Origin: Luscinia megarhynchos
Lineage: Eukaryota > Chordata > Aves > Passeriformes > Turdidae
NCBI GenBank assembly: GCA_034336665.1
Contig: CM067592.1
Coordinates: 41,281,735-41,345,734 of the forward strand
Length of the DNA: 64,000 nucleotides
Reading direction: 5' to 3'
Shown: positions 1 through 13,256 of the stretch, in pieces
Position numbering within the stretch: the first letter of the stretch is position 1
Layout of the letters: the number at the start of each line of letters is the position of its first letter
Notes under the pieces: generated by a model
Seen by the model: only the letters and a program-made list of their open reading frames with translations
Told to the model about the DNA's origin: nothing
Database searches by the model: none
Program-made: the position numbers and the translations under genes

Positions 1-1771
1 CATGAAAATAACTTCTAAGAGACATGTTAGTATTAACCAAGGATAAAGGTTCTGGTGACAGAATGCCCAATTATTTTGATGGCATAAGAAAAATAGATCT
101 GAATTTTGCTTTTGTCACTTTTTCAATTCTTTTTGGCTTCAACACAGACAATTCTATTTTCCAAGACGGTGATATATCCCTGTTATTTTGTGGAGACATC
201 CACAAAAGGAATAACTCAAAAGAGAAAACTCAAATATTTTCCTCAGTTAAACCAATGGCAAAGATTCTACAGAAACTTAATCATTTCAGTTCTCAACTCT
301 TTCCATTCAATTTTTATGGATTATTTATTATTTCTTGAAGAAAAAGATGGTTCATTAAAAAGTAATAATCGTGCAATACTAAGAAAACAACAATGTAGTA
401 AGAGTAAAGTCAACTGTGCTTTATTCACTGCTTCATTCTCATCATAGGAAGCCAGCTTTCATAACAAAAGGACTGGCCAGGTGTGGGGATTTTGGGATTT
501 CTTTTAAGAATTATTTTTCCTGCCTACTGTGTATCTAGACTACTGATGCAATATAGCAAACAGTTATTTTTTGTGTTAGACAGATAAATGATGGTATTAG
601 AACACCAAGTTTCTTAAAGAGCAATGTTGTGGGGACTTCACTGACCACGAAGCACAGAACCATCCATCAGATGTGATACTAGAATGCATAGGTCGTGTAT
701 TTCTGGCATTAGCTTTCTATGCTTTTTGGCTACCTATCAACAGACTACCATATGGTAAGAAAGATATCGAAACTTTTCTTGCTGCCAGAGATTATGTGCA
801 AAAAAAAAAAGTCAGGAAATTGATGATATAGTCTCCATAAGCAGCAATTACTATCTAGAACTACAATCCAGTCAAACTCTACAGACAATTAAATTATTTC
901 TATTATATGAACACAATATTCCTAAAGATGTTAATCTTACCTCATCACAGTTAACCATTTTGCATCAGTAACACACTCCTTTTCATTTCCTTGCTTTGAT
1001 GGACCCATGCCATCAGTTTTATCCCAAATACACAACACCTCGTATTTCAGTACCTCACTTCTTATTCTGATGGCCACAATAAATCACCTAGAGCTAACTA
1101 TTTCACTGATAAAAGGAAAAAACTTGAGATGCCATTTCAAAGTCTATTAAGTATTTCAGAATAATAGTTTGATGAGCTGAGCGGAAAGTTCAGACAGGAA
1201 AGACTTATATCCAGTGGGATTCTGAGGGTATGTGGAGTGGTATGTGGGTACTGGTTAAATTTCCAGCTTTCCAGTACTCCACACTCAGATAATGCAAATT
1301 TCTAAACACTACCACCCAGCACAAATCCCTAAGTACAGTATTAGACACATATTGGCTAATAATGTGATCTCCATATTCCTCAATCCTCCTTTAATTTCCT
1401 ATTTACAATTACAAATCTTGTTTCAAATCAGGGCCCTCAGAAACTTGGACAATGCTGGTAGAGGTTTTTCTTTAGGTTTTTTTAAATCACAAGAACTGTG
1501 AAAAGACCACAATGTGTAGTACGTAGACTACAATTGAAGCCATAGTTTGGGTAAAAATAATGACTCAGACAACTGTTTTTTATTTTCATTTTTGTTTTCA
1601 CTGACTGAGAATGTAAATTGAACTTTAGTGCTATTGTGCTTTGTTCTCTCCCTCTGTGAAAAAAATGTGTTCTGCATTAAATTGCATGGATAAACTCAAA
1701 CAGCTCCAAATATCACCCTTCAGCTTTTGTATAACACAAGAGCCAAGAAAAGATAGAGAATGTGGTTTTAT
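1..1771. other. intergenic sequence, no gene recognised
   Basis: It is AT-rich sequence downstream of SPTLC1. Short open frames here (for example 24-447) show no known protein signature and have AT-biased composition like non-coding DNA. Confidence 0.6.
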
Positions 1772-1847
1772 GACCAACAGATGGTGTAATTGGTATCATA
1801 GATGTTTTTATGTCAGGGGGTCGTAGGTTCAGTCTCCATCTGGAGCC
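1772..1847 (+). pseudogene. degenerate tRNA-like sequence, possibly tRNA-Ile(UAU)-derived
   Basis: This 76-bp stretch resembles a tRNA in order and spacing: a D-arm-like GGTGTAATTGGT, a central TTTTTATG that could be an anticodon-loop relic around TAT, a B-box-like GGTTCAGTCTC and a 3' CTGGAGC resembling the acceptor end of tRNA-Ile(UAU). The 5' acceptor strand and T-stem no longer pair, so it is not a functional tRNA. It could be the head of an old tRNA-derived SINE. Confidence 0.35.
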
Positions 1848-3210
1848 TTCTCAGATCTGCTGTGTAGCTCAATGATTAAAGAAGCTATATTGGGTCAAAC
1901 AACCACCTGCCTGAGGGTAAAAGAATTGCTTTCTAGATCTAGCTGTTATATGACAGTTGCCTCCCATACTACAGTTTTCAAGCCAACCACTGCAGCAGTT
2001 AATAACAGGACTGCACAAAATATTCAACACAAATCTGAGTTTCTCAGGACCTTTTGACAAACCTCATAAAATTAAGTCTTGTCTTGCTTACATGAGTGAA
2101 AACATATTCTAACTCAGGATGATAAATAATTGCAAAAGACCAAAATCCAAGGAAAAGAAAACAATCTCTCACCTTGAGAGATTCAGCATTGCTCAGTTGG
2201 CCAAGAGAGCTCACATCTTCCAGTCAGAATTAGACACACTTGCACTCTGATGGTAAAATGCAGCATCAATGTTAAGCACAATCAGTCTTAGCTACAGTTT
2301 ATGGATTAGGATCCGAATACTAAAAAATGCTTTAATCCTACAGTATTAGGTTTGTATATGGTTTACTTGGCTAAAGGGTGACAGACAGATCAAACACAGT
2401 CATTTATGCACACGAGATCATCAGCTTACTTCCCTTATGGGAAGCAGTAAAAAATGCAAAAAACCAGTGAAACTGCACCTTCACTGGAAACCAATATTGT
2501 CTCTTCTATGAAGCAGGGATTCCACAAAATCAGAATTATTATTACAGAGTGCACCAAACTTGCTTCGCATACCTCATGATTTAGTTGCTCTCTAAAGAAT
2601 TGGTGCCAGAGTGTTTACCTGGCTAATACTGGAAACAAGCAAAATATTTCTGTCTAACTAAAAACCAGCTTGTAAATTACAAGTTTCATGAAGTTCTGCC
2701 ACAAAGAGTCATATGACTCTTCACAAACTCTGGATAGCAGTACCCCTGTGCTAGACAGAAAGCCATACAGGATCTAAATGTCAAAGATAATTACATGAGC
2801 ATTAGTGAATTAATTTCATTTATGTGCTTACACATAAAAGAACAGTAAAGTCAAACTCTTTCAGAATGTTAAAATATTCCCTCATATTCTGTTTTAAGAT
2901 TCTCCTATGCTAATGATAAACTTGGTCTATATTAGTACTTTAAAAGAAGCTTTAACACGAATTAAAAGCTAATATTAAATAGACATATATATTTTCAAAA
3001 TTTAAACACCGTATCTATTATTTTAATTGATTAAATACAAAGAAAATAACACGTGATCTCATTACAAGCTTTAAAATTTCTTTTCCCCTATATGACTGAA
3101 TTGACAGTCTGCTAATCACTCGATAAAGACTTCTCTGGCAAACCTACATCCCTGATGTTCATAATATGCAAGATTGTGTGCTTCTTTCTGCAGACCCCTA
3201 AACAAAATAC
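1848..3210. other. intergenic, AT-rich; further weak tRNA D-arm-like segments
   Basis: Two more D-arm-like strings occur, TAGCTCAATGATTAAAG at about 1865 and GCTCAGTTGGCCAAGAGAGC at about 2191, without convincing B boxes. The rest is unremarkable. Confidence 0.4.
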
Positions 3211-3215
3211 ACATA

Positions 3216-4529
3216 TGTGTCGGTTTCACGTGGTAAGGGGATGGGTGGTTTCACCTCAGGGATGGCTCCATGAGGCTGGGGAGTGGGAGGGACTCTCCCA
3301 TCTCTGGGAGCTTCCCCTGTGAGCTGCTGGCACCAATCAGAGAGCTGATGTGGTGATGGACAGCTCGGCAAACCAATGAAAAAGTTATTTCGCTTTCACA
3401 AATCACAGTTGCATTGAGTTAACTGCCTCTTTTGGTTTCCGGTCTCTGGAGGTGTAGGGGTCTCTGGCTGGGGGCTCCGGCCCGGCTCCGGGCTCGGTCT
3501 GGCACCGGCTCTGCGGGGGGCCCGGCTCGGGACGCCGGTTGCGGGTTCGGCGGGGGGGGGGGCCCGGCCCGGCACCCTGGCTCTGCGGGGAGCCCCTGGC
3601 TTGGGGGGCCCCGGGCTCCGCATGGCCCCAGCACCGGCTCCGCATGGCCCCAGCACCGGCCGTATGGCCCCGGCCCTGCCGGCTGGGCTCGGCTCGCCTT
3701 TCCACGTGGCAGAGAAGAACTCCGCTGCCCACCTTTGTTTCTTCGCAATCTGGATACAATTGTAACTTCTTTATGCCTGGATGGAATCCTCGATCTCCTA
3801 AGTTCCCCTGAATGAGAAGAAATGAAGCATGGAGACTACAGAAGTCAGCGAGATGAAGACCAAGTTCCTGGTGGGAAGAGATTGAAAAGATGCAAGTAGC
3901 TGAAGGCCTTTTTTGTGGGCTGTGGGGATTGTGACTTCACTAAAGTTCCTTTAAACTGTGGAAAATACATGAGGGGTTGAGATATTTGGGAGGAGGATCC
4001 TTTGCCCCGAGGGAATGGGGGTCTCTGTTCTGGAACTGGAATATGAACAGAGACATTTGATAGAGAGGCCAATGAAGAGAATTCTGTGGTTTTTACAGCC
4101 TGCCTTTAGAGGTGGTACCCCATGTGTGCATCGTAACCCATAACACGGCTCTGGAAGGACTGTGTAAACAGGAGGAAAATTCATAGTTCTGTGGGTCTAG
4201 GGCGGACGCAAACTGTGAAGGCGAAGACACCCCCTAAGCCATAACCAGAAAAGGGACTTTTCTCTCTGAAGAAAACTGAACTGATTATTTAAGTGTATAA
4301 CTGACTGAAGTGTTCTCTCTGTGTGTTGTTGGTGGGAAGTGTGGAGTGAGGGGGAGGAGGGAACAGTCTAGGAATTTTATCCTGAATTCTAATTCTTCTT
4401 TTTGTATTATTAATAAATTTCTTCTTGTACCTTTTTAAGTTTTGAGCCTGCCTTGTCTCTACTCCTGGGTCCTGTCTCTAAAAGAAATTAAATATATTAA
4501 GGTTGGCAAACCCAAGTCACGCCATGACA
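3216..4529 (+). mobile_element. solo LTR of an endogenous retrovirus, 1314 bp
   Basis: The element starts TGTGTCGG and ends CCATGACA, and is bounded by a 5-bp direct repeat ACATA (3211-3215 and 4530-4534), as expected for a retroviral integration. An AATAAA at 4412-4417 followed by a T-rich tract sets the orientation as plus. The interior at about 3460-3700 is very GC-rich with a 22-bp imperfect duplication (3619 and 3641). No retroviral gene flanks it, so it is a solo LTR left by recombination. The family is not determined; 5-bp duplications fit ERV1- or ERVL-type elements better than 6-bp betaretroviral ones. Confidence 0.75.
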
Positions 4530-4534
4530 ACATA

Positions 4535-5821
4535 TATATATGTATTCAAAAAAGCAATTGCAGGTGAAGTTTAATTGCATTTGCTTCAATGCTAAACATG
4601 TATTTGCATGGGTGCCATTCACATGATACATCTTTGCTGGTATAAAAGAAACCTGAGATGCAGTAAGGGGGGGGGGAAAGGTGTATTTTCTCTCTCATAT
4701 CACAAAAATATGCATTTCTACTTATTTTTCTTACCACAAGCAGCGAAATATTTTACTTTAACACAAAAAAGATATTCTTTCTGTTGCAGAGGACTCTTCC
4801 TAACAGGCTATGCTACGGGAAGGATAACAATTGCTACTTCAAAGTAATAATATGTATTCTCATTCCAGTCCCCTCTGTGGAGCTGAGACATTTCAAGTAG
4901 ACGCAGGATTTATAAAAATGAATAAATTTAACTGACCAAAATACCTATACTAGCTGCTGAGCATATTCCTTAGACATTTGAGTGAAGACAAGTGGGAAAC
5001 ATCATCAACATCATCATTCCATAGCCAGAAAAACAAGCTTGTTAATTTAAGTACTTCTATGTGAATTCATGCAGCCTGTCCTCATGGGTACATTATGTCC
5101 TTTTCTTCCACTTGCCTCCTCAAACCCATCCATACTTTAAAGGACGATAGACAAACACACAGCATTGTGTACTAGCAGTCTGAGATTCTTCTACTCTTGT
5201 TCACCAAAAGTAAAGGGCTGTGTCAGCCAGTCAGTCCCTTCAGTCACCAAGTAAGATAGTCAAATGTTAAATAGCTTGGGCATTGTGCAAGTCTCATGCC
5301 CCTCAAGAACAGTAAACTACACTAAAGGCAAATGTGTTGCTGCCATTTTATCACCTATTACAGCAAAAAATTTCTTCATCCATGAGTTACGTGAATAAAT
5401 ATTTCTTCTATCCTGCTGGCTGCCCAAAGAATCTCTTTGGCTAAAGCAGTACACATACGCTGAACTTTTAGAGTTTTTCCACTTCAAGGCTAGAAGCGGC
5501 TGAAACTTGTTCAAACCCTGCCATTTGATACCACCCTTTATCTCTGGTCAAAACTCTAAGGAGGTTTTGGAAAGGTTTTTGGTCCAGCTGTTTCCAACAG
5601 ACTGATGACTGGTCGCTACTGGGCTTCCCCAGGCTCTCCTCAGTATCTCCATGAGCCATTTGTATTCAGGACTCAAAGATACACTAACTTTGCCAGTGGG
5701 AGGAACTGTCAACTCACCCAAAGGCAGAGAGGCCCTTCAGAGACCTTGACAAATCAGAGGACTGGGAAATCTCCAAAGTATTACTTTATAAGGAAAGTAA
5801 AAGTCCTTATTTTACAAGGAA
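4535..5821. other. intergenic, no gene recognised
   Basis: It is AT-rich sequence containing a G-run at about 4668-4676. The segment at 5470-5820 is somewhat more GC-balanced but shows no known coding or repeat signature. Confidence 0.6.
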
Positions 5822-6578
5822 AGGTGCTGGATTCTGCTCCAGGGACAGGTCAACCCTGGATGTACAGACAAACTGGGAAACTGGATGCTGGAATTCAGTG
5901 CCACAGAAAGCTACCTTGAGGTGCTTGCTGAGGGCAAGCTGAATGTAACTCAGCAATGCCCTGGTAGCCTAGAGGGCCAGCTGTGTCCTGGGGTGCATCA
6001 GGCACAGCACCACAGCCGGGGCAAGGGAGGGGATTGTCCTGCTCTGCTCTGAGCTGGGGCAGCCTCACCTCCAGTGCTGGGGGCAGCTTCGGGTGCCACA
6101 TCATAAAAAGAATACAAAGCTATCAGAGAGTGTCCACAAAGGGGTAATGGAGAAGGCTCTAGAGCAGAAGCCATGCAAAGAGCAGCTGAGGTCACTTGGT
6201 CTGTTCAGCTTGGAGGAGATTGAGGGGAAACCTCCTTGCAGTCTACGGCTTCCTTGTAAGTGGAAGAGCAGAGGCAGGCACTGATCTCTACTCTGTGGTG
6301 ACCATTGACAAGACCTGAGAGAATGGCTTAAAGTTGTGTAGGGGAAGTTTAGGTTGGGTATTAGGAAAATGTTCTTCCCCAAGAGGGTGGCTGGGGATCA
6401 GGCTCCCCAGTGAAGTGGTCATAGCACCAGCCCGACAAGAATTCAAAAAGTATTTGGGCAATACTCTCAGGCATATGGTGTGATTCTTGGGGCTGGCCAG
6501 TGCAGGTAAAGGAGCTGGACTTAAATGATCTTTGTGGGTCTCATCCATCTTAGGATATTCTGGAATTCTGTGATCTCT
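5822..6578 (+). mobile_element. CR1 LINE 3' fragment (ORF2 end and 3' UTR)
   Basis: The plus strand matches the avian CR1 layout: a decayed ORF2 C-terminus (LDSAPGTGQPWMYRQTGKL near 5828, QLRSLGLFSLEEIE near 6184), then the 3' UTR with the typical CAGGCTCCCCAGTGAAGTGG and a terminal ATTCTGTGAT-type end at about 6565-6575. Frameshifts break the frame. It is 5'-truncated, as most CR1 copies are. Confidence 0.85.
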
Positions 6579-8454
6579 TTTATTAGACCAGCATAAAAAA
6601 AATGTATTTACAGAAAGATATAAGAACACTTAATGAATTCCCCTTGATATCACACAGCGAATTCTTCCAGGTTACAAAACATATGTAACTTTTGCTAGCT
6701 TCTTTGTCATGCAGTTGCATCTAATTTTGCTGTGAGGAAAGAGACTATTTTATCCTGCAAACAGTTTCTGATTATGCAACAATTCCCAGTACTAGCTCAC
6801 CATTCTCCAATGCACATTGTTACTGACTAGAGTTTGAAGGGACCAACAATGGGTGAACAATTCTGGAGACAGAACTGTTAACTTCTAACAATCAATTAGT
6901 CTCATTACTAATGATAACAAGGATCCTGCTACTTTCTTCACTGCAGCTCTACTGCAGCACCTTGCAGTCAACTTAGTACTCTTAATCAGCATCTAATGAG
7001 CACCTGTGTTCTGTGTTCAAATTGAAGGCTCCTCAAATACTACCAAAATCCACCTTTGCAAAAAACACCATCTTCCACCATTTGCACCTCACAGCCTCAT
7101 AGTATTCAAAAAATGCTTCAATTTTTGACCTGTAACTCCAGCACATGTGACAATACAGCTGTGATATTTTACCCACACTTAAACGCTATGGTTTCAAATT
7201 GGAGAAAAAATTAAAATAGAAAAACTGGCCTTCTGTACCTAGAGGTGATTACTGAGACCCTGTCTATTTGTTTCCACAGATGTCAACTTACACTTGGCAT
7301 TCACCAGCACTATGCACCACAGAAACACGTCATTACATTTTCATCGACATCATCATATAAATCAAATTAATTCGTACCATCATATTAAACATGCACTCAT
7401 TATCTGTGTAATATTCAAGAATGTATCAATGCATTTAGTTTTGGTGTCTGTCCTGAAAAATGAAGGAAACAAAGGAGGAAGATGACTGGAAAACAAAATT
7501 GTAGGAAATAGCAAAAGGTTCAAGAAACAAGAAAGCAACTTCTTTAAAAGTTATAATATTTAAAAATCCTTAATAATTTTAAAATTCTTATTCTCAAAAT
7601 AGCAATCTAGGTTAAGCAGTTTTTAAAGTTGAGCAGTTAATTAATCTAAAATCTGTTCATTAAAATATTTTAATAAGCAAATTTTAGTAAAAGTATCTAT
7701 CGTGCCTAGTTCTTTTACCCATAAGGAAGTCAGGAAATTTATTCTTGCAAATGCTGATTATTGTTTAGTAGTGATTCTTTTTACGTAGCCTGTGTTTGAA
7801 AATCTAAAGCTGGATAGAAAATAGATCTATAGTATTTTGCCAATAAAATATTCTATCCAAACTGTCACAGATAGGAATTTCATTATCACTGAGTATTCCT
7901 TACTATCAGCTACTCTAAAGGCTACTTAAATACTCCCACATTTTAAGCCTAAATGTTGCATACAAAGGCACAGGAGTATTCTTGCCCGTTTAGATTCTGT
8001 AACTAAAGCTTACATTCACTACTGGCACTAAGGCAAAACTTTACTCAGTACAAACATGATACACAGATCTGAGGCTAGTTTATTAAAAAATATCCTGAAC
8101 AAAGTTAAAACTAAAAAAAGAAAGAAAATTGTATTTGATCTTCCATCAATTAACTGTTGAGAACAGCTATTTCCTTACCTCATGTGAAAAAGTCCAAACC
8201 ACTAAAAATGATGAGAGGAATTCAAAGCCACCACTCAGGTTATCATGAAGTGCTGGTGTCCCATAACTTTTTTTCATCCTCTCAGTCATCAGCCTAATTG
8301 TACTTATAGTAATGCACAGTTTAAATTCTTGCTCATGCACTCTCTCAACACCTACTGTGACACTGGTAATCAACTATGGGCTTGCTCCAAACAAAATCCA
8401 ATTTTAATTAGATTGTGTGAAAAATTATTTCCACTCCCTGTTCAGAGTTATAGT
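6579..8454. other. intergenic, no gene recognised
   Basis: It is AT-rich; short open frames such as 7294-7485 have no protein signature. Confidence 0.6.
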
Positions 8455-8705
8455 CACAGAACTACAGAATCCCAGGACAGGCCAAGCTGGAAGGGGACTC
8501 AAAAAATCATGTGATCCAACCTTTTGTGAGAAAGGGAGCCTAGATGAAATTATCTGGCACCCTATCCACCCACATCTTGAAAAACTCCCATAATCCGTGA
8601 GAAGGTTGTTTTCTAGTGATTGACCATTCTTCTCACTGCAAAAAAGTTATGTCAAGATTAAACCTTTCCCCATGCAACTTGTACATATCAGGTTCCACGA
8701 CTCAC
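8455..8705 (-). mobile_element. CR1 LINE fragment, antisense (first half of an interrupted copy)
   Basis: It reads as the reverse complement of a CR1 3' end: an AGAATCCCAGGACAGG-type terminus, then GGAAGGGGACTC and TGATCCAACC. Similarity stops near 8705 and appears to resume in the same orientation at 9163. Confidence 0.7.
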
Positions 8706-8779
8706 CTTGAGAAAGTTAGGGTCCATCTGTCAAAAAAAGGAGAAGAGCATCTTTGCTCATTGGCTCGCTAAGCTGGTGA

Positions 8780-9000
8780 AGAGCTGTGCAGGGGAGGTTC
8801 AGGTTGGGTATCCGCAAGAATTTCATCATGAAAAGGATTGCCTAACATTGGAACAGATTGCTAAGGGAAGTGGTGGAGTCACCATCCCTGAAGGCATTGA
8901 AGAAATGACTGGACATGGCTCTTAATGCCACAGTCTAGTTGACATGGTGTTTGGTCAAAGGATGTGATCTCAAAGGTCCTTCATGATTCCATCCTATTAT
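8780..9000 (+). mobile_element. CR1 LINE 3' fragment
   Basis: CAGGGGAGGTTCAGGTTGGG, GGAACAGATTGC, GTGGAGTCACCATCCCTGAA and the terminal CATGATTCCATCC place it as a CR1 3' UTR in plus orientation, lying within an antisense copy. Confidence 0.75.
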
Positions 9001-9009
9001 ACTGTCTAA

Positions 9010-9162
9010 TCTGTGGATGCCCATCCCTGGCACTGTTCATGGCCAGGATGGATGGGGGCTGGAGCATCCTGGTCTAGCAGAAGGTATCCCTGCTCATGGC
9101 AGTTGGTACTAAATGATCTTCAAAGTCCCTTTCAACCAAATCCATTTTATGATTCTATTGCC
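9010..9162 (+). mobile_element. second CR1 LINE 3' fragment, adjacent
   Basis: GGCCAGGATGGATGGGGGCT through CTGGTCTAGCAGAAGGT to the terminal TTTTATGATTCTATT is a CR1 3' end in plus orientation. It directly follows the preceding fragment but repeats the same part of the element, so it is a separate insertion. Confidence 0.75.
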
Positions 9163-9390
9163 CCTTCTACTCTTCATGTGGCTTACTGTGAAGAAAGCTT
9201 CTGCCATCTTAGTAGACACTGGAAGAACTGGAAAACTTGCCTTCAGTTTTTCTTTCTTCACAGGGCATGTTCTCCAGCCCTTTGGTCATCTTCATGGTCC
9301 TTCTTTGAACCCTCTCTAATCTGTCCTTGTCCTTCCTGAACTGTGGATACCAGAACAGCAGCGCAGTCTGACAAATGCTGATTAGAGTGA
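9163..9390 (-). mobile_element. CR1 LINE fragment, antisense (second half)
   Basis: GTTCTCCAGCCCTTTGGTCA, TTCTTTGAACCCTCTCTAA and the following GAACTGTGGATACCAGAACA are reverse-complement CR1 ORF2 sequence. It plausibly continues the 8455-8705 fragment. Confidence 0.7.
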
Positions 9391-12300
9391 GACAATTACT
9401 TACTTTTGGCCTACATAAAATGTGAGTTAAACAGTGAATTACGTATTTCCAATTCTACTTAAACTGTTCCTTTGACTCCAATACTTACTGGTTTTTGCCC
9501 TCTCTGAATACTCTGCTTGAAAGTGCAACTTGGTTATTACAAACAGCATACTGAGCAAGTGGTAACACCTCTAATAGCAGGGGAAGATAGAGAAATCTTA
9601 TCCATAAAATATGGTAGGCAAAATTGCAGTATTTAACTCTGTAAAAGTGTGTCAAAGCTGGGTCATCTGGACTCAAGTTTGTTGATACATAAGAAATTCT
9701 ATTCTGAGTCACAACAAAACTCTGGCTCAGTGTCTAGCTTCCAATAGTAGTTTTCAGCAAGTGTGTGCTACCAAAGTACTAGAAACTGGACACGTAGAAA
9801 CTGTTGCTCCCTGACAGCATTATTCAGCAGATTTAGTAGCTTCTGTGACCTCTACGATGCATATTTTATAATTACCTAGTACACAATGGACAGGGAAACT
9901 GAAATCTGGAAAATCTATCAAAAGCACGACAGAGTAAGTTCATTACCTTATTACCATGAAAACTGCCAAAGAACATAAAAACACAAGAAAAAATGTTATC
10001 CAGACATTTCCTTTTATTAGGACACTGAAACAGTTTAATGTAAAAATGCTTTGTGTTAGTTGTAAATATTTCCCCAGTTTAAGCAGCATTTACAGCTCTG
10101 TACATTTACATGTGCACTTCTCTAGTCATCTTAAGATGCAAGACACTTTTGCGGTAGCAACTTCATAGATCAGTGAATGCCAACACTCCACAACCCTGTT
10201 TAAAATAATAAAGTCCAGATGGAGTGACAGAAGGGAGACAGTACACCATTCTATGCATTCACGGAGCTCATATTTCAAAAGTGCAAAAAATAAAATCAAA
10301 GTTATTCAGCCATACATCTCTTTCTTTCTTAATACCCTCCTTATGCATTTCACCTTTTATCCAAAAATAATGATTACTATAATAAACAGAAAAGGCATCA
10401 GTAGTTTTTCCTAAAAAACCATGAAACTACACAAATAGAAATCAATTATTTTTAAATATTCAAGGAAAATAAATCTGTTTAAAATAAGAATATACATCAT
10501 GTAGACATGTTTCTTCAAGAAAAAATATTTTCAACTTATAAATTCTTTCTAGTCCATCCCAATCCTCATATATTGTAAAAAATTGATTTCATCAAGACAA
10601 TTTCAATAAATGCCCTCCTTCTCAACTACCAAATATTAATAGTCAATTAAGAAAATTAACAACATTTATTTTTTATCACTATTTAAAAGACTGGATTTAT
10701 TATCCACTTAGCTGAAACTCTGTTCCAAGTATGTGGGAAAGTGAAATACATAAATTAATTGAATCAAAATTTATTTTCAAAAGAAACTTTGAAGTTTGGG
10801 ATAAGGTCCTTGTGTTGATTCATCTCACAGTATACTACTTAATAGCTTTACACCGAACTCTAGTCCCATGCTCACATCTGAAGAAATGGATGGGGAAATA
10901 CGAATTCATCTAAATGTAACTATAAAGTAACTAACACAGATTTGTTCATATATTTATCAGCCAAGAGCACTGGGCAGTTAAGCACCTTAACAGGCTTCTG
11001 ATTTTTCAAATGTCAGAAGTTTAATCAGAATCACCTGCTGTCTCCCTAACCCCAATCAATGTATCTCCCCAGAGCCACCCATTTCTTCTTCTGCTTGCCA
11101 TGACAGAGACATTTATCAAAAAAGTCAAAATGAAGAGGAACCAGATATGCTTAAACTGACTAGGGATATCCCTCTCCACCAGTTACATCTCATAAGTGTC
11201 TTAATTTCTCACAGAGACCATGCATATAACCTGTCAGTAAAACATATTGCAAGAGTGCTTCAGCTGCTATCAATCAAGGTATTCACTTTACTGTGATCTA
11301 AATGCTTCTTTCCTATATATTGGTAAACAATAAAAAAGGACAAAGGCAGTTTTACCCATGTTTTAATGATGGGTATGTGCTTGTAAAATGAATCAGATAT
11401 GGCATCTCTTAGCAACACTTTTGAACTTTTATTTTGTCAGAACCACTTAGTCACAGCTTTGAAATTGCTAGAAATTTCACTCTGCTTCTTGCTACCTTAG
11501 TTGTCATCACTTCATTTAAAAGCAAAAATACCCAATAAACCAAGAACAAAAATAACAACACAAACACACCATGTATCTAAAAATTATTGCTAGTTCTCTA
11601 AGCACACAAAAATTCCATCCCATTTGCAGAAAACCTAAAATAAAATGAGAGAATTAAATACAGATTCTGCAACTGAGAATTTCAATGCCAATGGTTATTT
11701 GCTTACTTTCCCAAGTTTATCTTAACTCCAAAACCATTTAATATGGTGCACTGGAATCAAAGTGCCTCATTTGTTCCAAGTTTATACATCAAAGGCTTGA
11801 CTTCACTCAAATTTGCAGGTTTCAATTATCCAGCCAAAAATGGCTCAAAAGCTCAGCGTAGAGCGATAACATTTAATTTCCATTTCTCGCAGTCCCTGAG
11901 GCTCTTCAATATTCTGCACTTTCTTTTACTTTACAACTTTTCTGCACTTCAGTTCCAGCCTGTAAAATGGGAACGCAGTTTCACTCTGCACGTTTTTTTT
12001 CTCTTTTAAATTGTTGGCTTCTCACTGACTTTTACTCACAGTAAACAGAGAAAACATAAATGACAGTGAAACAGGGATACTCTTTCACATTGGGATGAAG
12101 GTTTTTACTACATTGCACAGATAATGATTTGACCACTTCAAATGTCAAGCAACAATCACAGAAGCGCCCCAAAACAACTTTGGATGTTTTATCTGAATGT
12201 ACACAGATGAAAAGTTTTGAAAGCCAGCATAGAAATAGTCTCTATGAACTGGAGGCAACATAGACTATGCTCACCTAATGCAGAATATTTAACAAAATAT

Positions 12301-13256
12301 GGTCAATCATGCTACAAAATTCAATTGTGTGAGTAAAAATCTGAATCAAACATGATTAACTTTATATTTAACAATAATGTTTCTCAAAAATAGTCCTATA
12401 ATCCTTGTAGTAGCAAACAAAAAAGCTCATAAGTACAAAACAGCTTAACACATATTAGGCAGAATACACAATTTTTAGACAGGCTTTTTTAAAGCAAAAT
12501 TGTGAAATAAAAAGCTGCATTTTTTTTTTTTTATAAAAAGGTTCATACTTCCTTACCAGATTGAAGTAAAGTGTCCATATATGTACTGTCCATCTGTGCT
12601 CACTTAAAATCCTGACAGCACAACCTCCAAATATTACTTTCAAGTTACTTGGGAATTTATATGCACAGACTGAGTTGTGTTTCAGTAGTATTTGTACCAT
12701 CTAAAGTCTTAGTAGCTATCTGTGAGTCTTCCCTTCTAAGGTATAGATGTTTACAGATAAAATTAAGCACACATCGTTTTTGTGCTTAAAAGTAGTTTGA
12801 CTAAGCCAGTATTTAGTTGCTGTTTCAAAACCTTCATTCATTTTCCATGTTGCCTATTACTCCTCTTCAAGACTGGTACAAACCTCCCTTATCTGAACAT
12901 ACTACACTGGAATTACATCAATTTCACAATTCAGAGGTTGAAATTTAGACATTTTAAAGTTAGCAATATGAAAAACCTCACCCATAATATCAAACATTCA
13001 GATAATTACATATGGAATGCAAAAAGCAAATAATATTTAATATTAATTTACTATCTGGTCAGGCTTTCTTAAAATCTGGCTGCCGAAAATGATTAGAGAA
13101 AGATATAGAAACAAAAAGAATTGAAGGTTCTCCCTCCTATAATTCAATAATAGATGACATAATATAGCACAAAATTATATCTCAATGTGTTACCCTTCTG
13201 GCAGTATTAGGAAGCATATTTTCATTTGAAAAGTGAGGAGGGATAATTCCTTGAAA
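9391..13256. other. intergenic sequence and possible distal SPTLC1 3' UTR
   Basis: It is AT-rich. The part nearest SPTLC1 may include longer 3' UTR isoforms. No exon or repeat family is recognised. Confidence 0.5.

Noticed and set aside
3396..3815. Overlapping open frames of 86-127 codons on both strands
   Set aside because: They lie in the GC-rich interior of the solo LTR and are low-complexity in every frame; no retroviral protein similarity is seen.
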